Below are positions 17,879 to 26,666 of a stretch of DNA of 63,927 nucleotides, in pieces. The notes under the pieces are model-generated. The model was given only the letters and a program-made list of their open reading frames with translations, searched no databases and was not told the origin of the DNA. The DNA is from Paraherbaspirillum soli (GTDB taxonomy: Bacteria; Pseudomonadota; Gammaproteobacteria; Burkholderiales; Burkholderiaceae_D). How positions within the stretch are numbered: position 1 is the first letter of the stretch; the number at the start of each line of letters is the position of its first letter. The position numbers and the translations under genes are program-made. Location of the stretch: the NCBI RefSeq assembly GCF_042654985.1, contig NZ_JBHSMT010000010.1, positions 1 to 63,927 of the forward strand, written 5' to 3'.

Positions 17879-18285
17879 TTGCCGCGCAGCCCCAGGCTGG
17901 TAAAGGTATAGGTCCCGCAGGTGGTGTCTTTGGTCTGCGAGTTGGCCGGCGCAGCTTGCAGCTTGAAGCCGGTGACGGCGCCGCCGGCATCTTTGGTCAA
18001 GGTAGGAGCCGCCAGATCGTAGAAATAGTTATTACTATCCGGCACCGCCACGGTCGTCGATCCCGCCGGATAGCCCAGCGTCGGGAGATCAGAAGCGTAG
18101 GTATTGTTGGCGGTATAGTAGCGCTCCTCCCTGCTCGCCAAGTCCAGCAGAGCCGCCTGCGCGGAGGAGCGCCGGGATTTCATTACCGAGCTGCGATAGC
18201 TCGGCAGCGCGACGGCGGCAAGGATGGCGATGACCACCACCACCACCATCAACTCGATCAAGGTAAAGCCGCGACTGTTTTTCAT
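17836..18285 (-). CDS. pilE: type IV pilin PilE-like protein
   Basis: A 149-residue prepilin with a class III leader (MKNSRG) cleaved by PilD before the methylated Phe of FTLIELMVVVVVIAILAAVALPSY, with Glu5 present. The globular part has the PilE arrangement (SRRSSAQAALLDLASREERYYTANNTYA) and a C-terminal disulfide loop (Cys in TTCGTY and LTSCWN). It is the last gene of the minor pilin operon and overlaps the pilY1 stop by four bases. Its 3' end overlaps the convergent PepSY gene by 43 bp. PilE-type minor pilins help prime pilus assembly. Confidence 0.92.
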   Translation of the reverse strand: MKNSRGFTLIELMVVVVVIAILAAVALPSYRSSVMKSRRSSAQAALLDLASREERYYTANNTYASDLPTLGYPAGSTTVAVPDSNNYFYDLAAPTLTKDAGGAVTGFKLQAAPANSQTKDTTCGTYTFTSLGLRGNQDSSGTALTSCWN

Positions 18286-21200
18286 TGTGTTTGCTTCCAG
18301 GTGATGCGTTTGCCGAGCATGTTATTTGGCGGATTTTTCTTCACCATCAAAGGCACCCCGCTGGTATTCGGTTCGAATATATATTTGCCGCTGCCGACCG
18401 AGGTGGTGCCCGGACTGCCTGCCGCATTCAACTGGTTCCCCATGACGACCAATTTATTGACGTTATTGGGGAAGTACGATTGCGCGAATGTGCCGCCGGT
18501 CAACGGATTGAACGCCATGGTCCAACCGGTCGGCACTGAAATCGAGCAGCTAGAGGCGCCGCTGGACGGCGGTATCGTGGTGTTCAATTCCAGCGCACCA
18601 TCGCTGATAACCGGGTTATAGACCACTTGTTCGCCGCTCAACGGCAAATCAAGCAGCCAGCCAAACTGATCGTTCTTGGTCGGCGCAGCACAACTGAGAC
18701 TGCCTTGCCAGCAGACGGTCTTGTTGCTCAGCGTGCGATAGCCAAGCACCTGTCCGCCCGAGGTATCGGCAACCGCCGTCGTGGTTTGCGCGGTCAGATT
18801 GCTGCGGGCAATCGACTGCGGCCCTGTCAAGGAACCGTATTGCACGCCTGACGCCGGTATCACCACCTTATTGGCTGTCGTGGTACCGCTATTCCAGTTC
18901 GACATATCCCAGTCCCACACGCCATAGACGGTCTGGGTGCCGGACGCATAGGTATCGGCTGCGGCCGAGGTGAAGGGCGTTTTCTGGCCGGTGGCAAACA
19001 TCAGCAAGACCCGATTTGTCGTGCCTACCGGGATCGACGACACCTGGATCTGGGTAGTGATCGGCTGCGCGGTGCCGCCGCTATTTTTGGCGGTAAAGAG
19101 CGGAGTTGCGGTTTTATTGCCGTACTTGGACACGCCCCAGTCGGCCGTATTGCTGCTGGTCACATCGAACCGCCAGACATTCCCCAGCAGATCGCCGGCA
19201 TACAGGTAGTCGACCACGTGATCGCTATCCAGGTCGGCCGACGCGACATAAGCAATGCCGTCAGGGTTGCTGCTTGTGCCAGTGCCGGTCGGCAGCCAGT
19301 TGAAGGTTTTTGCGCCCGTTGCAGGGTCGATCGTCATGATGTAAATGCCGGCTTTGCCATTGGCGCTGTTATAGCCGTTGCCAAAAATGACCGCCCATTG
19401 GCCGTTATGCATACGCCGGATCAACGGTGTGCCGTAGGTATTGCCAAGCTCCGTCAGTGTCGAATTGGTCCACTCGCCTTTCACCAAGGTTGCGGCATTG
19501 GACTCTTTGAATTGCGTCGGGTCGGTGATATCCAGCGCATAGATCCCGCTGCCGCCGGCCCCCAAACCGCCGACCAGCCAGGTGTGCCAGGCGCTGCCGT
19601 AAAACAGGTCGCCGCTTGCGGGTGTCGCGTTCGCATAATAAGCGTGCGAATACAGCGGATCGGTAAATGTAGGCAGGTTGGCGATCACGCTGGCCGGCAG
19701 ATAATCGAGCACATCCTTGCCGTCGTTGTTGGTGCTGTTGTAGGTGCCGTCCGTGTTGTAACTGCCGGCCTGGAAGCCATGCACCATGCCGTCGTTGCTG
19801 CCGACATAAACCACGTTGGTGCGGGTCGCTGCTGAGGACGCGACAAATGCGGCGTAGCTGGTCTCCGGATTTTTGGCAGCCAGATACAAGCGGTCTACCC
19901 AAGTTGCCTGGTAAGGCTTGCTGGGCGGACCAACCCAGGTCGGGCTGGAATCAATGATGTCGCCCAACACGCCGGTACGCTGACGCAATGATTTGGTCGG
20001 TTGTTCCTGAGTGCGGTCGCCACGCAAAAAATTGAGCCGGATTTGCCCATTGGTGTCGACCACATTGCCGGGACCGACATTGAGCGCCGCCTGCTGCGAG
20101 GTGGTTATCCCGCTGGTCCAGGTGAACGGAATGCCGCCGCCGCTGCCGTCTGATGTCAACACGGTGCGTGTGGTTTGCGCGGTAACGCTTTTGAGCGGGA
20201 TGCCTTTTGCATCGGTGCCCAGCGCCGCGCAGCCGCCGCCAGTCAGGTTGCAACTGCCATCCCAATTGGCCGTATTCGAGATTGACGGCACGCCGGCCGT
20301 AGTCACCACCGAATTGGCCGTCATCTGCCCCCACCAGTTGTCCGGATGATAGATCGCAAAGTACACCTGGGTGCCGGCTTGTACCTGCGCCCCCTTGACG
20401 GTATTGATGCCGCCGCTGCTGGAAGACTCATTAGCCGGACTGGCGATGAAACAGGTGATTTCATGGACGTTGGTCGAGCCGCCGGTACCGCCCGAGAATC
20501 CGAACCGGAACGAGCTCGGAAGCGGACCGCTGACCTTCGAATCAAGAATGTTCTTGTTCGTGATGACCGTGGTATACGCCCCGCCGTTGTAGCTATACCA
20601 AAGACTCAGCAAGCCGCCCGGCGTGATTTTAAGTTTGTAAGTAATCGGAACAGCATTCGGGCGAGTCGTGGTGTAGCTCTGCGCCATCGGGATATCACCG
20701 GACTGCAGCGGATAGTGAACCGGCAGGGTCACGCCTGTAATGTAGGGATAATCCAGGATCGCGGTGGTACTGCCGGAAGAAGCGATGGTTGCCTTCCCTG
20801 TCTGACAAGCGGAGGCGATGTCGGAGGCGCCGTATTTATAACCGAGCGCTTTAAAATTGGCCGCATTCACCGAGCCCCCGCCGCGCAATACGATGCTGTT
20901 CGGCGCATATCCTTTGGGCCCGCTGGTGGCGGTACTGTCGCCGGAGCCGGTAGAGAAATTACCCCACTCATCCAGGCCCAAGCCGATATACCCGCCGGCG
21001 ACGCCGTCATAAGGGGAGTTCCGGTTGGAACAGGAATACCCCAGGCTGCCGCCCGCCGCCCCGACGTTGCCCGGCGTGGCTAAAGACCCGTCCAGCAGAA
21101 AAAAGCCAATCCCGTCCGCCCCAAGATGCACAGGACCGTCCTTGCTGCCGTTATAGACATAGGTCGTGAACGTGGTCTGGATCCCCTGGTCGGTCGGAAA

Positions 21201-21512
21201 TGTCGCGTTGTAGACCACCGATCCATGCTGCGAACCTTGATTATTGGTCAGCCGCAGCGCACCGCTACCGCTCGCGTCGGGCAGCGTCCCGGTGGTTCCG
21301 CCGACGCCGCCGGCGGCACAGGCTGGGATCACGCTGACGCCCGATGCGTAAGGATTGCCGCTGCCGGCTGTCAGACAGGCGCCGCCGCTCGCGGTCCAGC
21401 TGTTTTGCGCCGCACCGACGGTAAAGTTATCCGACACCACGATAGCGTCGGCAATGCATGGCAGCATCAGCAAAGCCGCCAGGTTCATATTTTTGATACT
21501 GATTTTTTTCAA
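18282..21512 (-). CDS. pilY1: PilY1-type pilus tip protein with N-terminal lectin-like domain
   Basis: A 1076-residue secreted protein with a signal peptide (ending LLMLPCIADA). The C-terminal half is the PilY1 beta-propeller (TWVGPPSKPYQATW, VYVGSNDGMVHGF, LVGGLGAGGSGIYALD). It contains the calcium loop DLDSDHVVDYLYAGDLLGNV at about residue 757, which controls pilus extension and retraction in Pseudomonas. The first 360 residues are not the usual von Willebrand A domain but resemble an L-type lectin sandwich (HLGADGIGFFLLDGS, GGYIGLGLDEWGNFSTG, PSSFRFGFSGGTGGSTNVHE). This suggests a carbohydrate-binding pilus tip. It sits between pilX and pilE in the operon. Confidence 0.9.
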   Translation of the reverse strand: MKKISIKNMNLAALLMLPCIADAIVVSDNFTVGAAQNSWTASGGACLTAGSGNPYASGVSVIPACAAGGVGGTTGTLPDASGSGALRLTNNQGSQHGSVVYNATFPTDQGIQTTFTTYVYNGSKDGPVHLGADGIGFFLLDGSLATPGNVGAAGGSLGYSCSNRNSPYDGVAGGYIGLGLDEWGNFSTGSGDSTATSGPKGYAPNSIVLRGGGSVNAANFKALGYKYGASDIASACQTGKATIASSGSTTAILDYPYITGVTLPVHYPLQSGDIPMAQSYTTTRPNAVPITYKLKITPGGLLSLWYSYNGGAYTTVITNKNILDSKVSGPLPSSFRFGFSGGTGGSTNVHEITCFIASPANESSSSGGINTVKGAQVQAGTQVYFAIYHPDNWWGQMTANSVVTTAGVPSISNTANWDGSCNLTGGGCAALGTDAKGIPLKSVTAQTTRTVLTSDGSGGGIPFTWTSGITTSQQAALNVGPGNVVDTNGQIRLNFLRGDRTQEQPTKSLRQRTGVLGDIIDSSPTWVGPPSKPYQATWVDRLYLAAKNPETSYAAFVASSAATRTNVVYVGSNDGMVHGFQAGSYNTDGTYNSTNNDGKDVLDYLPASVIANLPTFTDPLYSHAYYANATPASGDLFYGSAWHTWLVGGLGAGGSGIYALDITDPTQFKESNAATLVKGEWTNSTLTELGNTYGTPLIRRMHNGQWAVIFGNGYNSANGKAGIYIMTIDPATGAKTFNWLPTGTGTSSNPDGIAYVASADLDSDHVVDYLYAGDLLGNVWRFDVTSSNTADWGVSKYGNKTATPLFTAKNSGGTAQPITTQIQVSSIPVGTTNRVLLMFATGQKTPFTSAAADTYASGTQTVYGVWDWDMSNWNSGTTTANKVVIPASGVQYGSLTGPQSIARSNLTAQTTTAVADTSGGQVLGYRTLSNKTVCWQGSLSCAAPTKNDQFGWLLDLPLSGEQVVYNPVISDGALELNTTIPPSSGASSCSISVPTGWTMAFNPLTGGTFAQSYFPNNVNKLVVMGNQLNAAGSPGTTSVGSGKYIFEPNTSGVPLMVKKNPPNNMLGKRITWKQTQ

Positions 21513-21521
21513 TTTGGTCCC

Positions 21522-22034
21522 CTATTCGCTACCTAGATCGCAGATTTTGCAGCCGACCCTGAACACGGTTTGTAGAGTCGCCACGGCATTTTTGTTACCA
21601 CCCCAGCCTTGCGCAGTAATGGAATACATCTGCTTTCCCGCTGTATCGAGACCCAGGTAGTAAATGGAGTAAATCGGATTGGCGTAATAATTCCCGACGC
21701 CGCCGCTGGTGCTGACAGGCAGCGCCGTGGTATCGGTGAAATTGGCGAAGCTGGTCAGGCTCGGGGTGCCGGTACAGACCTGCGTACCCGTCTGTGCGCC
21801 CGCTGCGGTACAAGCCACACCGGTGGTCGCATTGCCGGGCTGGATCAGCCACCACTCCGCAAAGTCGATCGCAGCCTGAGCCGCTTCCGTGGCCCGGCTC
21901 TTTTCGCGCAAATTGGATGCCATCATCTGATCCAGGCCGAAGCCGCGGAACATCGCAACCCCCAGATACATCATCAGGACCAAAAAAATAAGCGCACTGA
22001 TCAGCACGAAGCCGTCTTGTCTTCTGTTATTCAT
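21522..22034 (-). CDS. pilX: PilX-like minor pilin
   Basis: A 170-residue protein with a short leader (MNNRRQDG) before FVLISALIFLVLMMYLGVAM. As in other PilX proteins the Glu5 of typical pilins is missing. The following RGFGLDQMMASNLREKSRATEAAQAAIDFAEWWL segment matches the PilX family, and the C-terminus has a Cys pair (VGCKICDLGSE). It overlaps pilW by four bases and is followed nine bases later by pilY1. It is expected to be part of the pilus-tip priming complex with PilV, PilW and PilE. Confidence 0.88.
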   Translation of the reverse strand: MNNRRQDGFVLISALIFLVLMMYLGVAMFRGFGLDQMMASNLREKSRATEAAQAAIDFAEWWLIQPGNATTGVACTAAGAQTGTQVCTGTPSLTSFANFTDTTALPVSTSGGVGNYYANPIYSIYYLGLDTAGKQMYSITAQGWGGNKNAVATLQTVFRVGCKICDLGSE

Positions 22035-22723
22035 AGCGTGTTCATCAAACCGATAGTCCGCGTGAACGGTATGGTTGCAGGCTGGCCGGGCTGGCCGTTG
22101 AGCGGATTATTAAAGTTCAGCGTGACCTGGGCCGACTTGACCAGGCTCCAGTCAAGCACGGCGCTGGCGGCCTGATACTGGTATGCCGAACCTTTGCCAT
22201 CGGTATCGACGCCAAACAACACCTGCATGCTGGCCACGCCGCCGACCAGCGATTGCGTGGTGGCCGCCACGCCATTGACGGTCTCGGCACAGTTAAGCGT
22301 GTTGCTGCCATCGGTTGAGACGCTATAGGTATCGACGTAAGTGGCGGCGCCGCTGGACAGGCCGGCGCAGGTCGGCAGAGGCGCCGCAGCGGCGGTCACA
22401 TATCTGACGCTGAACGAAGAGGCGGTTCCGGTCACCGGCGTTCCAGCCACCGTAAAAGGCGACTGCGAAGCCAGGAAAACTGTCGCATTGGTATTCGTCA
22501 GCGGCGTAGGAAAAAATCCCGCCTGCTGCACCGCGCCCGCAATCAAGGTCATCGCGGTACGCTGCTGATCCTGCAACTGCGACAAGCCGGATCTGGAAAT
22601 GGAATTCTGGCGCATGCCGAAGTAGGCGCTGCCCAGCCCGATCATCAGGAACAGACTGATGGTCATAGCCACCATCAGCTCGATCAGGCCGATGCCATGT
22701 TGTTTGGTTCGCATAGCAGCCAT
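22031..22723 (-). CDS. pilW: PilW-like minor pilin
   Basis: A 230-residue prepilin with a leader ending KQHG and the hydrophobic segment IGLIELMVAMTISLFLMIGL (Glu5 present), followed by SAYFGMRQNSISRSGLSQLQDQQR as in PilW. The globular part carries Cys residues (PTCAGLSSG, LNCAETV) that probably form a disulfide. It starts one base after the pilV stop and overlaps pilX by four bases, so it is translationally coupled within the minor pilin operon. Confidence 0.88.
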   Translation of the reverse strand: MAAMRTKQHGIGLIELMVAMTISLFLMIGLGSAYFGMRQNSISRSGLSQLQDQQRTAMTLIAGAVQQAGFFPTPLTNTNATVFLASQSPFTVAGTPVTGTASSFSVRYVTAAAAPLPTCAGLSSGAATYVDTYSVSTDGSNTLNCAETVNGVAATTQSLVGGVASMQVLFGVDTDGKGSAYQYQAASAVLDWSLVKSAQVTLNFNNPLNGQPGQPATIPFTRTIGLMNTL

Positions 22724-22724
22724 C

Positions 22725-23291
22725 TCAGTTTATGTTCGCGAAAGTGGTGTAACTCTGGGACTGGATCGTGCCGGTAGCCAGAGCGCCGCTGACCGTGGCG
22801 CCAGCCGCCATGTTGTGCAGCGCCACGTTCTTTTCGTTCCACGACACCGACACCGTACAAACATTCGGCGTCGCGCCATTGCATGCCACCTGGGCCGCGC
22901 CCGCCGGCAACAGGGTGGCGACGTTCGCGCCCCATGCCTTCAGGTCATACGCCGCCATCTCGGCCGCAGCGCAAGTGCCGGCCGTGCAATCGGTGCTCAG
23001 GCCGTTCAGAGTGGAATCGCCCAGCGTGGTATTGGTCCAGTCCTTGGCGCTGACGCCGCTCACCTTGCCCGAGGTGGTCGAAGTGCTCCAATACGGCTGG
23101 TTGGCTTGCATTTCCGCAGTCAGGCTCGAGGCCAGGATGGCGGCCAGACTATGGGTCCGGGCTATCTGGGTGTTGTTAATCGCCAGCATCTGCATGCCAG
23201 CCATGCCCAGCACCCCCAGCAAGATGATGACCAGCGTCACCAGCACTTCCAGCATCGAAAATCCGCCGGATTTATGTTTCTTGATCAGCAT
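22725..23291 (-). CDS. pilV: PilV-like minor pilin
   Basis: A protein of about 188 residues with a leader (MLIKKHKSGG) and FSMLEVLVTLVIILLGVLGM, then AGMQMLAINNTQIARTHSLA, the PilV pattern. The frame extends to an ATG at 23315, but the start at 23291 gives a normal class III leader and a seven-base overlap with fimT (ATGCTGA), typical of coupled translation. It lies second in the minor pilin operon. Confidence 0.88.
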   Translation of the reverse strand: MLIKKHKSGGFSMLEVLVTLVIILLGVLGMAGMQMLAINNTQIARTHSLAAILASSLTAEMQANQPYWSTSTTSGKVSGVSAKDWTNTTLGDSTLNGLSTDCTAGTCAAAEMAAYDLKAWGANVATLLPAGAAQVACNGATPNVCTVSVSWNEKNVALHNMAAGATVSGALATGTIQSQSYTTFANIN

Positions 23292-23800
23292 GCTGCCCCC
23301 ACTAGACGGGTCCATGAGCCAACGCTGAAATTCAGGCAGCGACGCAAACTGGTGGTGTTGGAAGCCTCTTTCAAAGTCAGTTTTCCGGAGGCTTTGGTGT
23401 AGCCGTTGCGATCAAAGCTGATCCCCGCCCCGAGTGAGGCATCGGGAACCAGCGTGTCCGAGCCGGAGAAAGCGTTTTCCTGTTTGAGGATATTGGCCGC
23501 AGTCGCCATCCCGCTCAGGTCGCCGGCAGGGTCGGCAAACACGGTCCATCCCTGATCCCAGTTGCCGGATGCCGCACACCCCGCGGTAGGGCAAATGGCG
23601 ACGGTGGTGCCGCGCTTGACGGCTTCGCTGCGGGCAAAGCTGGTATCCATCGCCACCCTATCCAATTCAGCACTGACCCGATTGTTCGCGATCGACGATC
23701 GATAAGACGGAACGGCCACTGCGCCCAGGATCGCGACGATGCTGATCACTACCAATAATTCAACGAGGGTGAATCCACTGCCGAACTTGCCCATAATCAT
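23285..23800 (-). CDS. fimT: FimT/GspH-family minor pilin
   Basis: A 171-residue pseudopilin-like protein. The leader (MIMGKFGSG) precedes FTLVELLVVISIVAILGAVA. The GspH/FimT core is visible in RVSAELDRVAMDTSFARSEAVKRGTTVAICP and in the C-terminal RRCLNFSVGSWTRLVGAAC, with the conserved cysteines. It is the first gene of the six-gene minor pilin operon. FimT proteins in related bacteria bind DNA during natural transformation, so a role in uptake competence as well as pilus priming is possible but not shown. Confidence 0.88.
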   Translation of the reverse strand: MIMGKFGSGFTLVELLVVISIVAILGAVAVPSYRSSIANNRVSAELDRVAMDTSFARSEAVKRGTTVAICPTAGCAASGNWDQGWTVFADPAGDLSGMATAANILKQENAFSGSDTLVPDASLGAGISFDRNGYTKASGKLTLKEASNTTSLRRCLNFSVGSWTRLVGAAC

Positions 23801-24306
23801 TCCAAAATCATTTAACTATTGCTTTTAGGAACAAACTTGCCTATAATCAAGCCGGAATTATTTCGACCTTGCCTTCCGGCATATGATTTGATTCATCCCA
23901 ACTCGATTTTCTGAATGATTGATCCCGCACTGTTAACTAATAACAGCCTGGTTGACAGCATGAATTCTGCTGAGCAACACCTTCTGCGCGATTGAATTAT
24001 AGAGGCGCAATTTCCACCGAGACACAAGCCAGACGCCCGCTCGTCGTCGCCTTTTTACCGCTCGTCCACCGGGATTTTGCATCTGTCAATCATTATTTGT
24101 AGACGTATGTCAACGATCGATTAACGCTCAAAGAATGCTGCGCAGCAGCACACGGCTCACGCAAGACCTCATAAAAAAAGCTGCGACGGGTCCACCCAAG
24201 CGGCAACTTTTCGCATTGCGTCACACCCCTGCTAGAAGCAACAGGTATTGCCGTGTTTCAGTTATGAGACGATCCAGCTTAGGTTTAATTTCCAGAGAGG
24301 AAAGTT
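23801..24306. other. intergenic region between the pilin operon and the lipase gene
   Basis: About 500 bp without a supportable gene. It must hold the leftward promoter of the minor pilin operon and the rightward promoter of the lipase gene. The first 150 bp next to fimT are AT-rich. I see no repeat, RNA gene or clear regulator site. Confidence 0.5.
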
Positions 24307-25290
24307 ATGTCTAACAACTCACGCGCCTGCCGCCTCATCCAAGCCAGCAATCTGGCCTACAGCATGTCCGAGGATGGAACCCAGTTCGATCCCTCCCCCG
24401 CAGTTTCCAAGGCGATTGATGCGATCGGCTACATACCGAGCACCCTCAAGTTTTATCAATCGCCGCTGGAGGACGGTATCAACGCTTGTTATTACGGCGA
24501 AACCCCGACCGAAGCCATCCTCACCTTCAGGGGCACGTTGCCGCCCACCTTTGAGTCCATTGAGGACTTCTTCAAGTCGCTAACGGATTGGATCAACGAC
24601 GCCGAGATCAAATTGGTCAAGGGAACGAATCTGGCCGGCCTGGTGCACAAAGGCTTCCTGGAATCGCTGGATGCGCTATGGGACTGGATTGTTGAACTCA
24701 AGCTTGAAGACGCGGTAGCGCGCGGCAAATCGTTGCTCGTGACCGGCCACAGCAAAGGCGGCGCCCTGGTGTACCTGGCGGCATACCGCCTGACGCAAAT
24801 GAGAATACCGGTGCAAGCGACCTACAGTTACGCCGCAGCACGTGCAGGCGATCGCGCATTTGCCGACGCTTTCGATCGGATGGTCAAAACCGGCGCGATA
24901 AAGGAAGCCTACCGTTTCGAATACCAGGATGACCTGGTCCCCCACCTGCCGCCGGAAACCGGCGCCTGGCGCGGCGTCCAGAAAGGCTTGACCTCAGTAC
25001 AAAGCAAATTCCCGACCGAGGCCCCACACATGACCTGCGACCCGGAAATCGCGCAGGATGTCGACCGCTTCCTGGAGCAATTAGACAACACCCTGGATCA
25101 GCCATCGTATGCGTCGGCAGGCGAACTCCAGTTCATTGACTGGAATAACAACGTCGTCGGCGATTCGTTCGCGCTCTCCATCGAACGCACGCTGAGCCTG
25201 GCCAAACTGATGGCCGAGTTTGAATTCGAACGGATCATCGAGGACCACTCCAGCGATGGCGGGTATATGCAGGTGCCGTGCAAGCCGTAG
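24307..25290 (+). CDS. class 3 lipase-family alpha/beta hydrolase
   Basis: A 327-residue cytoplasmic-looking protein (no signal peptide) of the lipase class 3 type. Visible features are the oxyanion-side AILTFRGTLPPTF, the HKGFLESLDALW segment, the nucleophile elbow LVTGHSKGGALVYLAAYRL (Ser in GHSKG), and the late acidic/His part (YRFEYQDDLVPHLPP). It would hydrolyse ester bonds of lipids or small esters. GAGAGGAAAG lies before the ATG. The gene stands alone at the left border of the accessory stretch. Confidence 0.82.
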   Translation: MSNNSRACRLIQASNLAYSMSEDGTQFDPSPAVSKAIDAIGYIPSTLKFYQSPLEDGINACYYGETPTEAILTFRGTLPPTFESIEDFFKSLTDWINDAEIKLVKGTNLAGLVHKGFLESLDALWDWIVELKLEDAVARGKSLLVTGHSKGGALVYLAAYRLTQMRIPVQATYSYAAARAGDRAFADAFDRMVKTGAIKEAYRFEYQDDLVPHLPPETGAWRGVQKGLTSVQSKFPTEAPHMTCDPEIAQDVDRFLEQLDNTLDQPSYASAGELQFIDWNNNVVGDSFALSIERTLSLAKLMAEFEFERIIEDHSSDGGYMQVPCKP

Positions 25291-25511
25291 TATTGATGAA
25301 CCGATGTTTTCAAGCTTTCGCATACAGATCCCGGTGCGGTTGACCATCTGCGCCGGGTTTCGCTGAACATCAACCGCCCCCAACTTGGCCGACTGAGTGG
25401 GCTCCTTTAACGTCTTCAATGCAGCGGTAGCGGACAGTCAAATTCCTCGGGCGAAGTGCAGCAATCGGCCAATTGCGGCCAGTTAGATTCTGATATCGGA
25501 GGAATTGGATC

Positions 25512-25730
25512 ATGAATTTTGATTGGCACGGCGGAGCAATTTCGCGGACAACGTTAGTCGATTCTGCCTACAAAAATACGCAGAACGTTCGGCGCTTTCT
25601 TTCACGTCAGTGTGGACCGGAGTTCAAATTTGATCGCGACCTGATGGCATGGATACGAAACGGTGTCGAGAAGAACATGGGCGACGTTGCGGACGAGTGG
25701 ACACGCCGACGTACAAGGGCGCAATACTAA
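25512..25730 (+). CDS. DUF6434-like small protein
   Basis: A 72-residue protein that closely matches the short DUF6434 pattern: FDWHGGAISRTTLVDSAYKNTQNVRRF, a Cys-containing middle, then FKFDRDLMAWIRN and a closing MGDVADEWTRR. In other bacteria this domain is found alone or next to SAP-like DNA-binding domains; its function is unknown. GGAGGA at 25497-25502 is a strong ribosome binding site ahead of the ATG. It is an orphan gene in the accessory region. Confidence 0.65.
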   Translation: MNFDWHGGAISRTTLVDSAYKNTQNVRRFLSRQCGPEFKFDRDLMAWIRNGVEKNMGDVADEWTRRRTRAQY

Positions 25731-26131
25731 TTTGGATAACGCCGAACAGTCGATGGTTCAAAGGCCGCCTTGGGGTGTGGAATGGTTCTGTGGGTCGAAT
25801 TCGGGCTTTCGCGAATGACCGAGTCCGGCCAGTAGCCGTCAATCGCGAACGGCAGCCGTACGGCAGCCGACTTGCTCTGTTGCTCGGAGCCCGGCAACTT
25901 TGTCAGTGAGCAGATCAGGAAACCATGCATGCCCACCCTTGCGCTCGGTTCGGCCGACTGGTAAAGTTGCTCTGAAGAACGCCGCTTTTCCCACGAATTT
26001 AATGGTGTTCGCAATCCCAGAGGTCAAGCAGGTTTGCGTTGCCGGACGAAGTCTTGCCGCGATTCACATTGACTTGGTTAAGCCGCAGTCGGCGGCGGAG
26101 TTGTGCGGCGGGCCTGGTGGACAAACTAACA
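25731..26131. other. gene-free accessory DNA left of the GFA cassette
   Basis: About 400 bp with only short open frames that resemble nothing. It holds the degenerate block at 25802-25833 shared with 6991-7022. It ends at the GTTAGGC core site that starts the cassette. It may be decayed cassette DNA. Confidence 0.45.
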
Positions 26132-26132
26132 G

Positions 26133-26642
26133 TTAGGCGTCAGCCCCCCCCTTTTTTTTTCTACATCACCATGACACTTCGAATCGCGTCTTGCAGTTGC
26201 GGCCAGCTCTCTGCCAGAGTCTCTGGAGATCCGATCCGAGTGTCGGTCTGCCATTGCCTCGCATGTCAGCGTAGAACCGGGAGCGTCTTTGGAGCTCAAG
26301 CCAGGTTTCTGCGGCAAGCAGTCGAGATCAACGGAACAGGCACGGAGTATGTTCGTGTCGGAGACGAAGGCGGAAGAGCCAGGTTCACCTTCTGCCCTAC
26401 TTGCGGCGCCACGGTCTACTACGTCATGGAAGGCAGAGAAGACAGTATTGCCATTCCCGTCGGCGCCTTCGCAGAATCGAGCTTCCCAGCACCAACGTTC
26501 TCGGTCTATGAAGATCGGATGCATCCTTGGGTAACCGTGCCCAAAGACATAGAGCACATGGCATAACGCCACCACTGACGCCTAACCCTAATCCCTAACC
26601 TCTCGCTCAAGCGGAGCGCCAACAGACCACTTAGCTCGAACG
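26133..26642 (+). mobile_element. integron-like gene cassette carrying a GFA-family gene
   Basis: The 510-bp unit begins inside a GTTAGGC core site (26132-26138, pattern GTTRRRY). It contains one rightward gene with little leader and ends in an attC-like site. GTTAGGCGTCAG (26132-26143) is the exact reverse complement of CTGACGCCTAAC (26575-26586). This is expected for a cassette, because in the excised circle the 5' core site pairs with the far arm of its own attC. No integrase gene is seen, so it would be a lone inserted cassette. The left neighbour attC is not recognisable. Confidence 0.6.
26171..26566 (+). CDS. GFA-family (glutathione-dependent formaldehyde-activating-like) zinc protein
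   Basis: A 131-residue protein with the zinc-binding cysteines of the GFA fold: CSCGQL near the start, VCHCLACQRRTGSVFG at about 30-45, and FCPTCGATVYY at about 75. It ends PTFSVYEDRMHPWVTVP, the usual GFA C-terminal pattern. Most members have no proven activity; the named reaction is the binding of formaldehyde to glutathione. The frame is open from 26039, but ATG 26171 starts the conserved fold. A C8/T9 tract and no clear Shine-Dalgarno lie ahead of it, as is common in integron cassettes. Confidence 0.85.
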   Translation: MTLRIASCSCGQLSARVSGDPIRVSVCHCLACQRRTGSVFGAQARFLRQAVEINGTGTEYVRVGDEGGRARFTFCPTCGATVYYVMEGREDSIAIPVGAFAESSFPAPTFSVYEDRMHPWVTVPKDIEHMA

Positions 26643-26648
26643 TTGAGC
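26580..26648 (+). other. attC-like recombination site
   Basis: The site starts with GCCTAAC (26580-26586, pattern RYYYAAC) and ends with GTTGAGC (26642-26648, pattern GTTRRRY). Inside are TCGCTCAAGCGGAG on the left and CTTAGCTCGAAC on the right, which resemble the L'' and L' boxes of known attC sites. At 69 bp it is within the normal size range. It lies 13 bp after the stop of the GFA gene. Confidence 0.6.
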
Positions 26649-26666
26649 GACCGTTTGGCGGGATCT

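Noticed and set aside
26101..26138. attI site left of the cassette
   Set aside because: GGACAAACTAACAGTTAGGC ends like class 1 attI (ACAAAGTTAGGC), but no integrase gene or further attI features are present.
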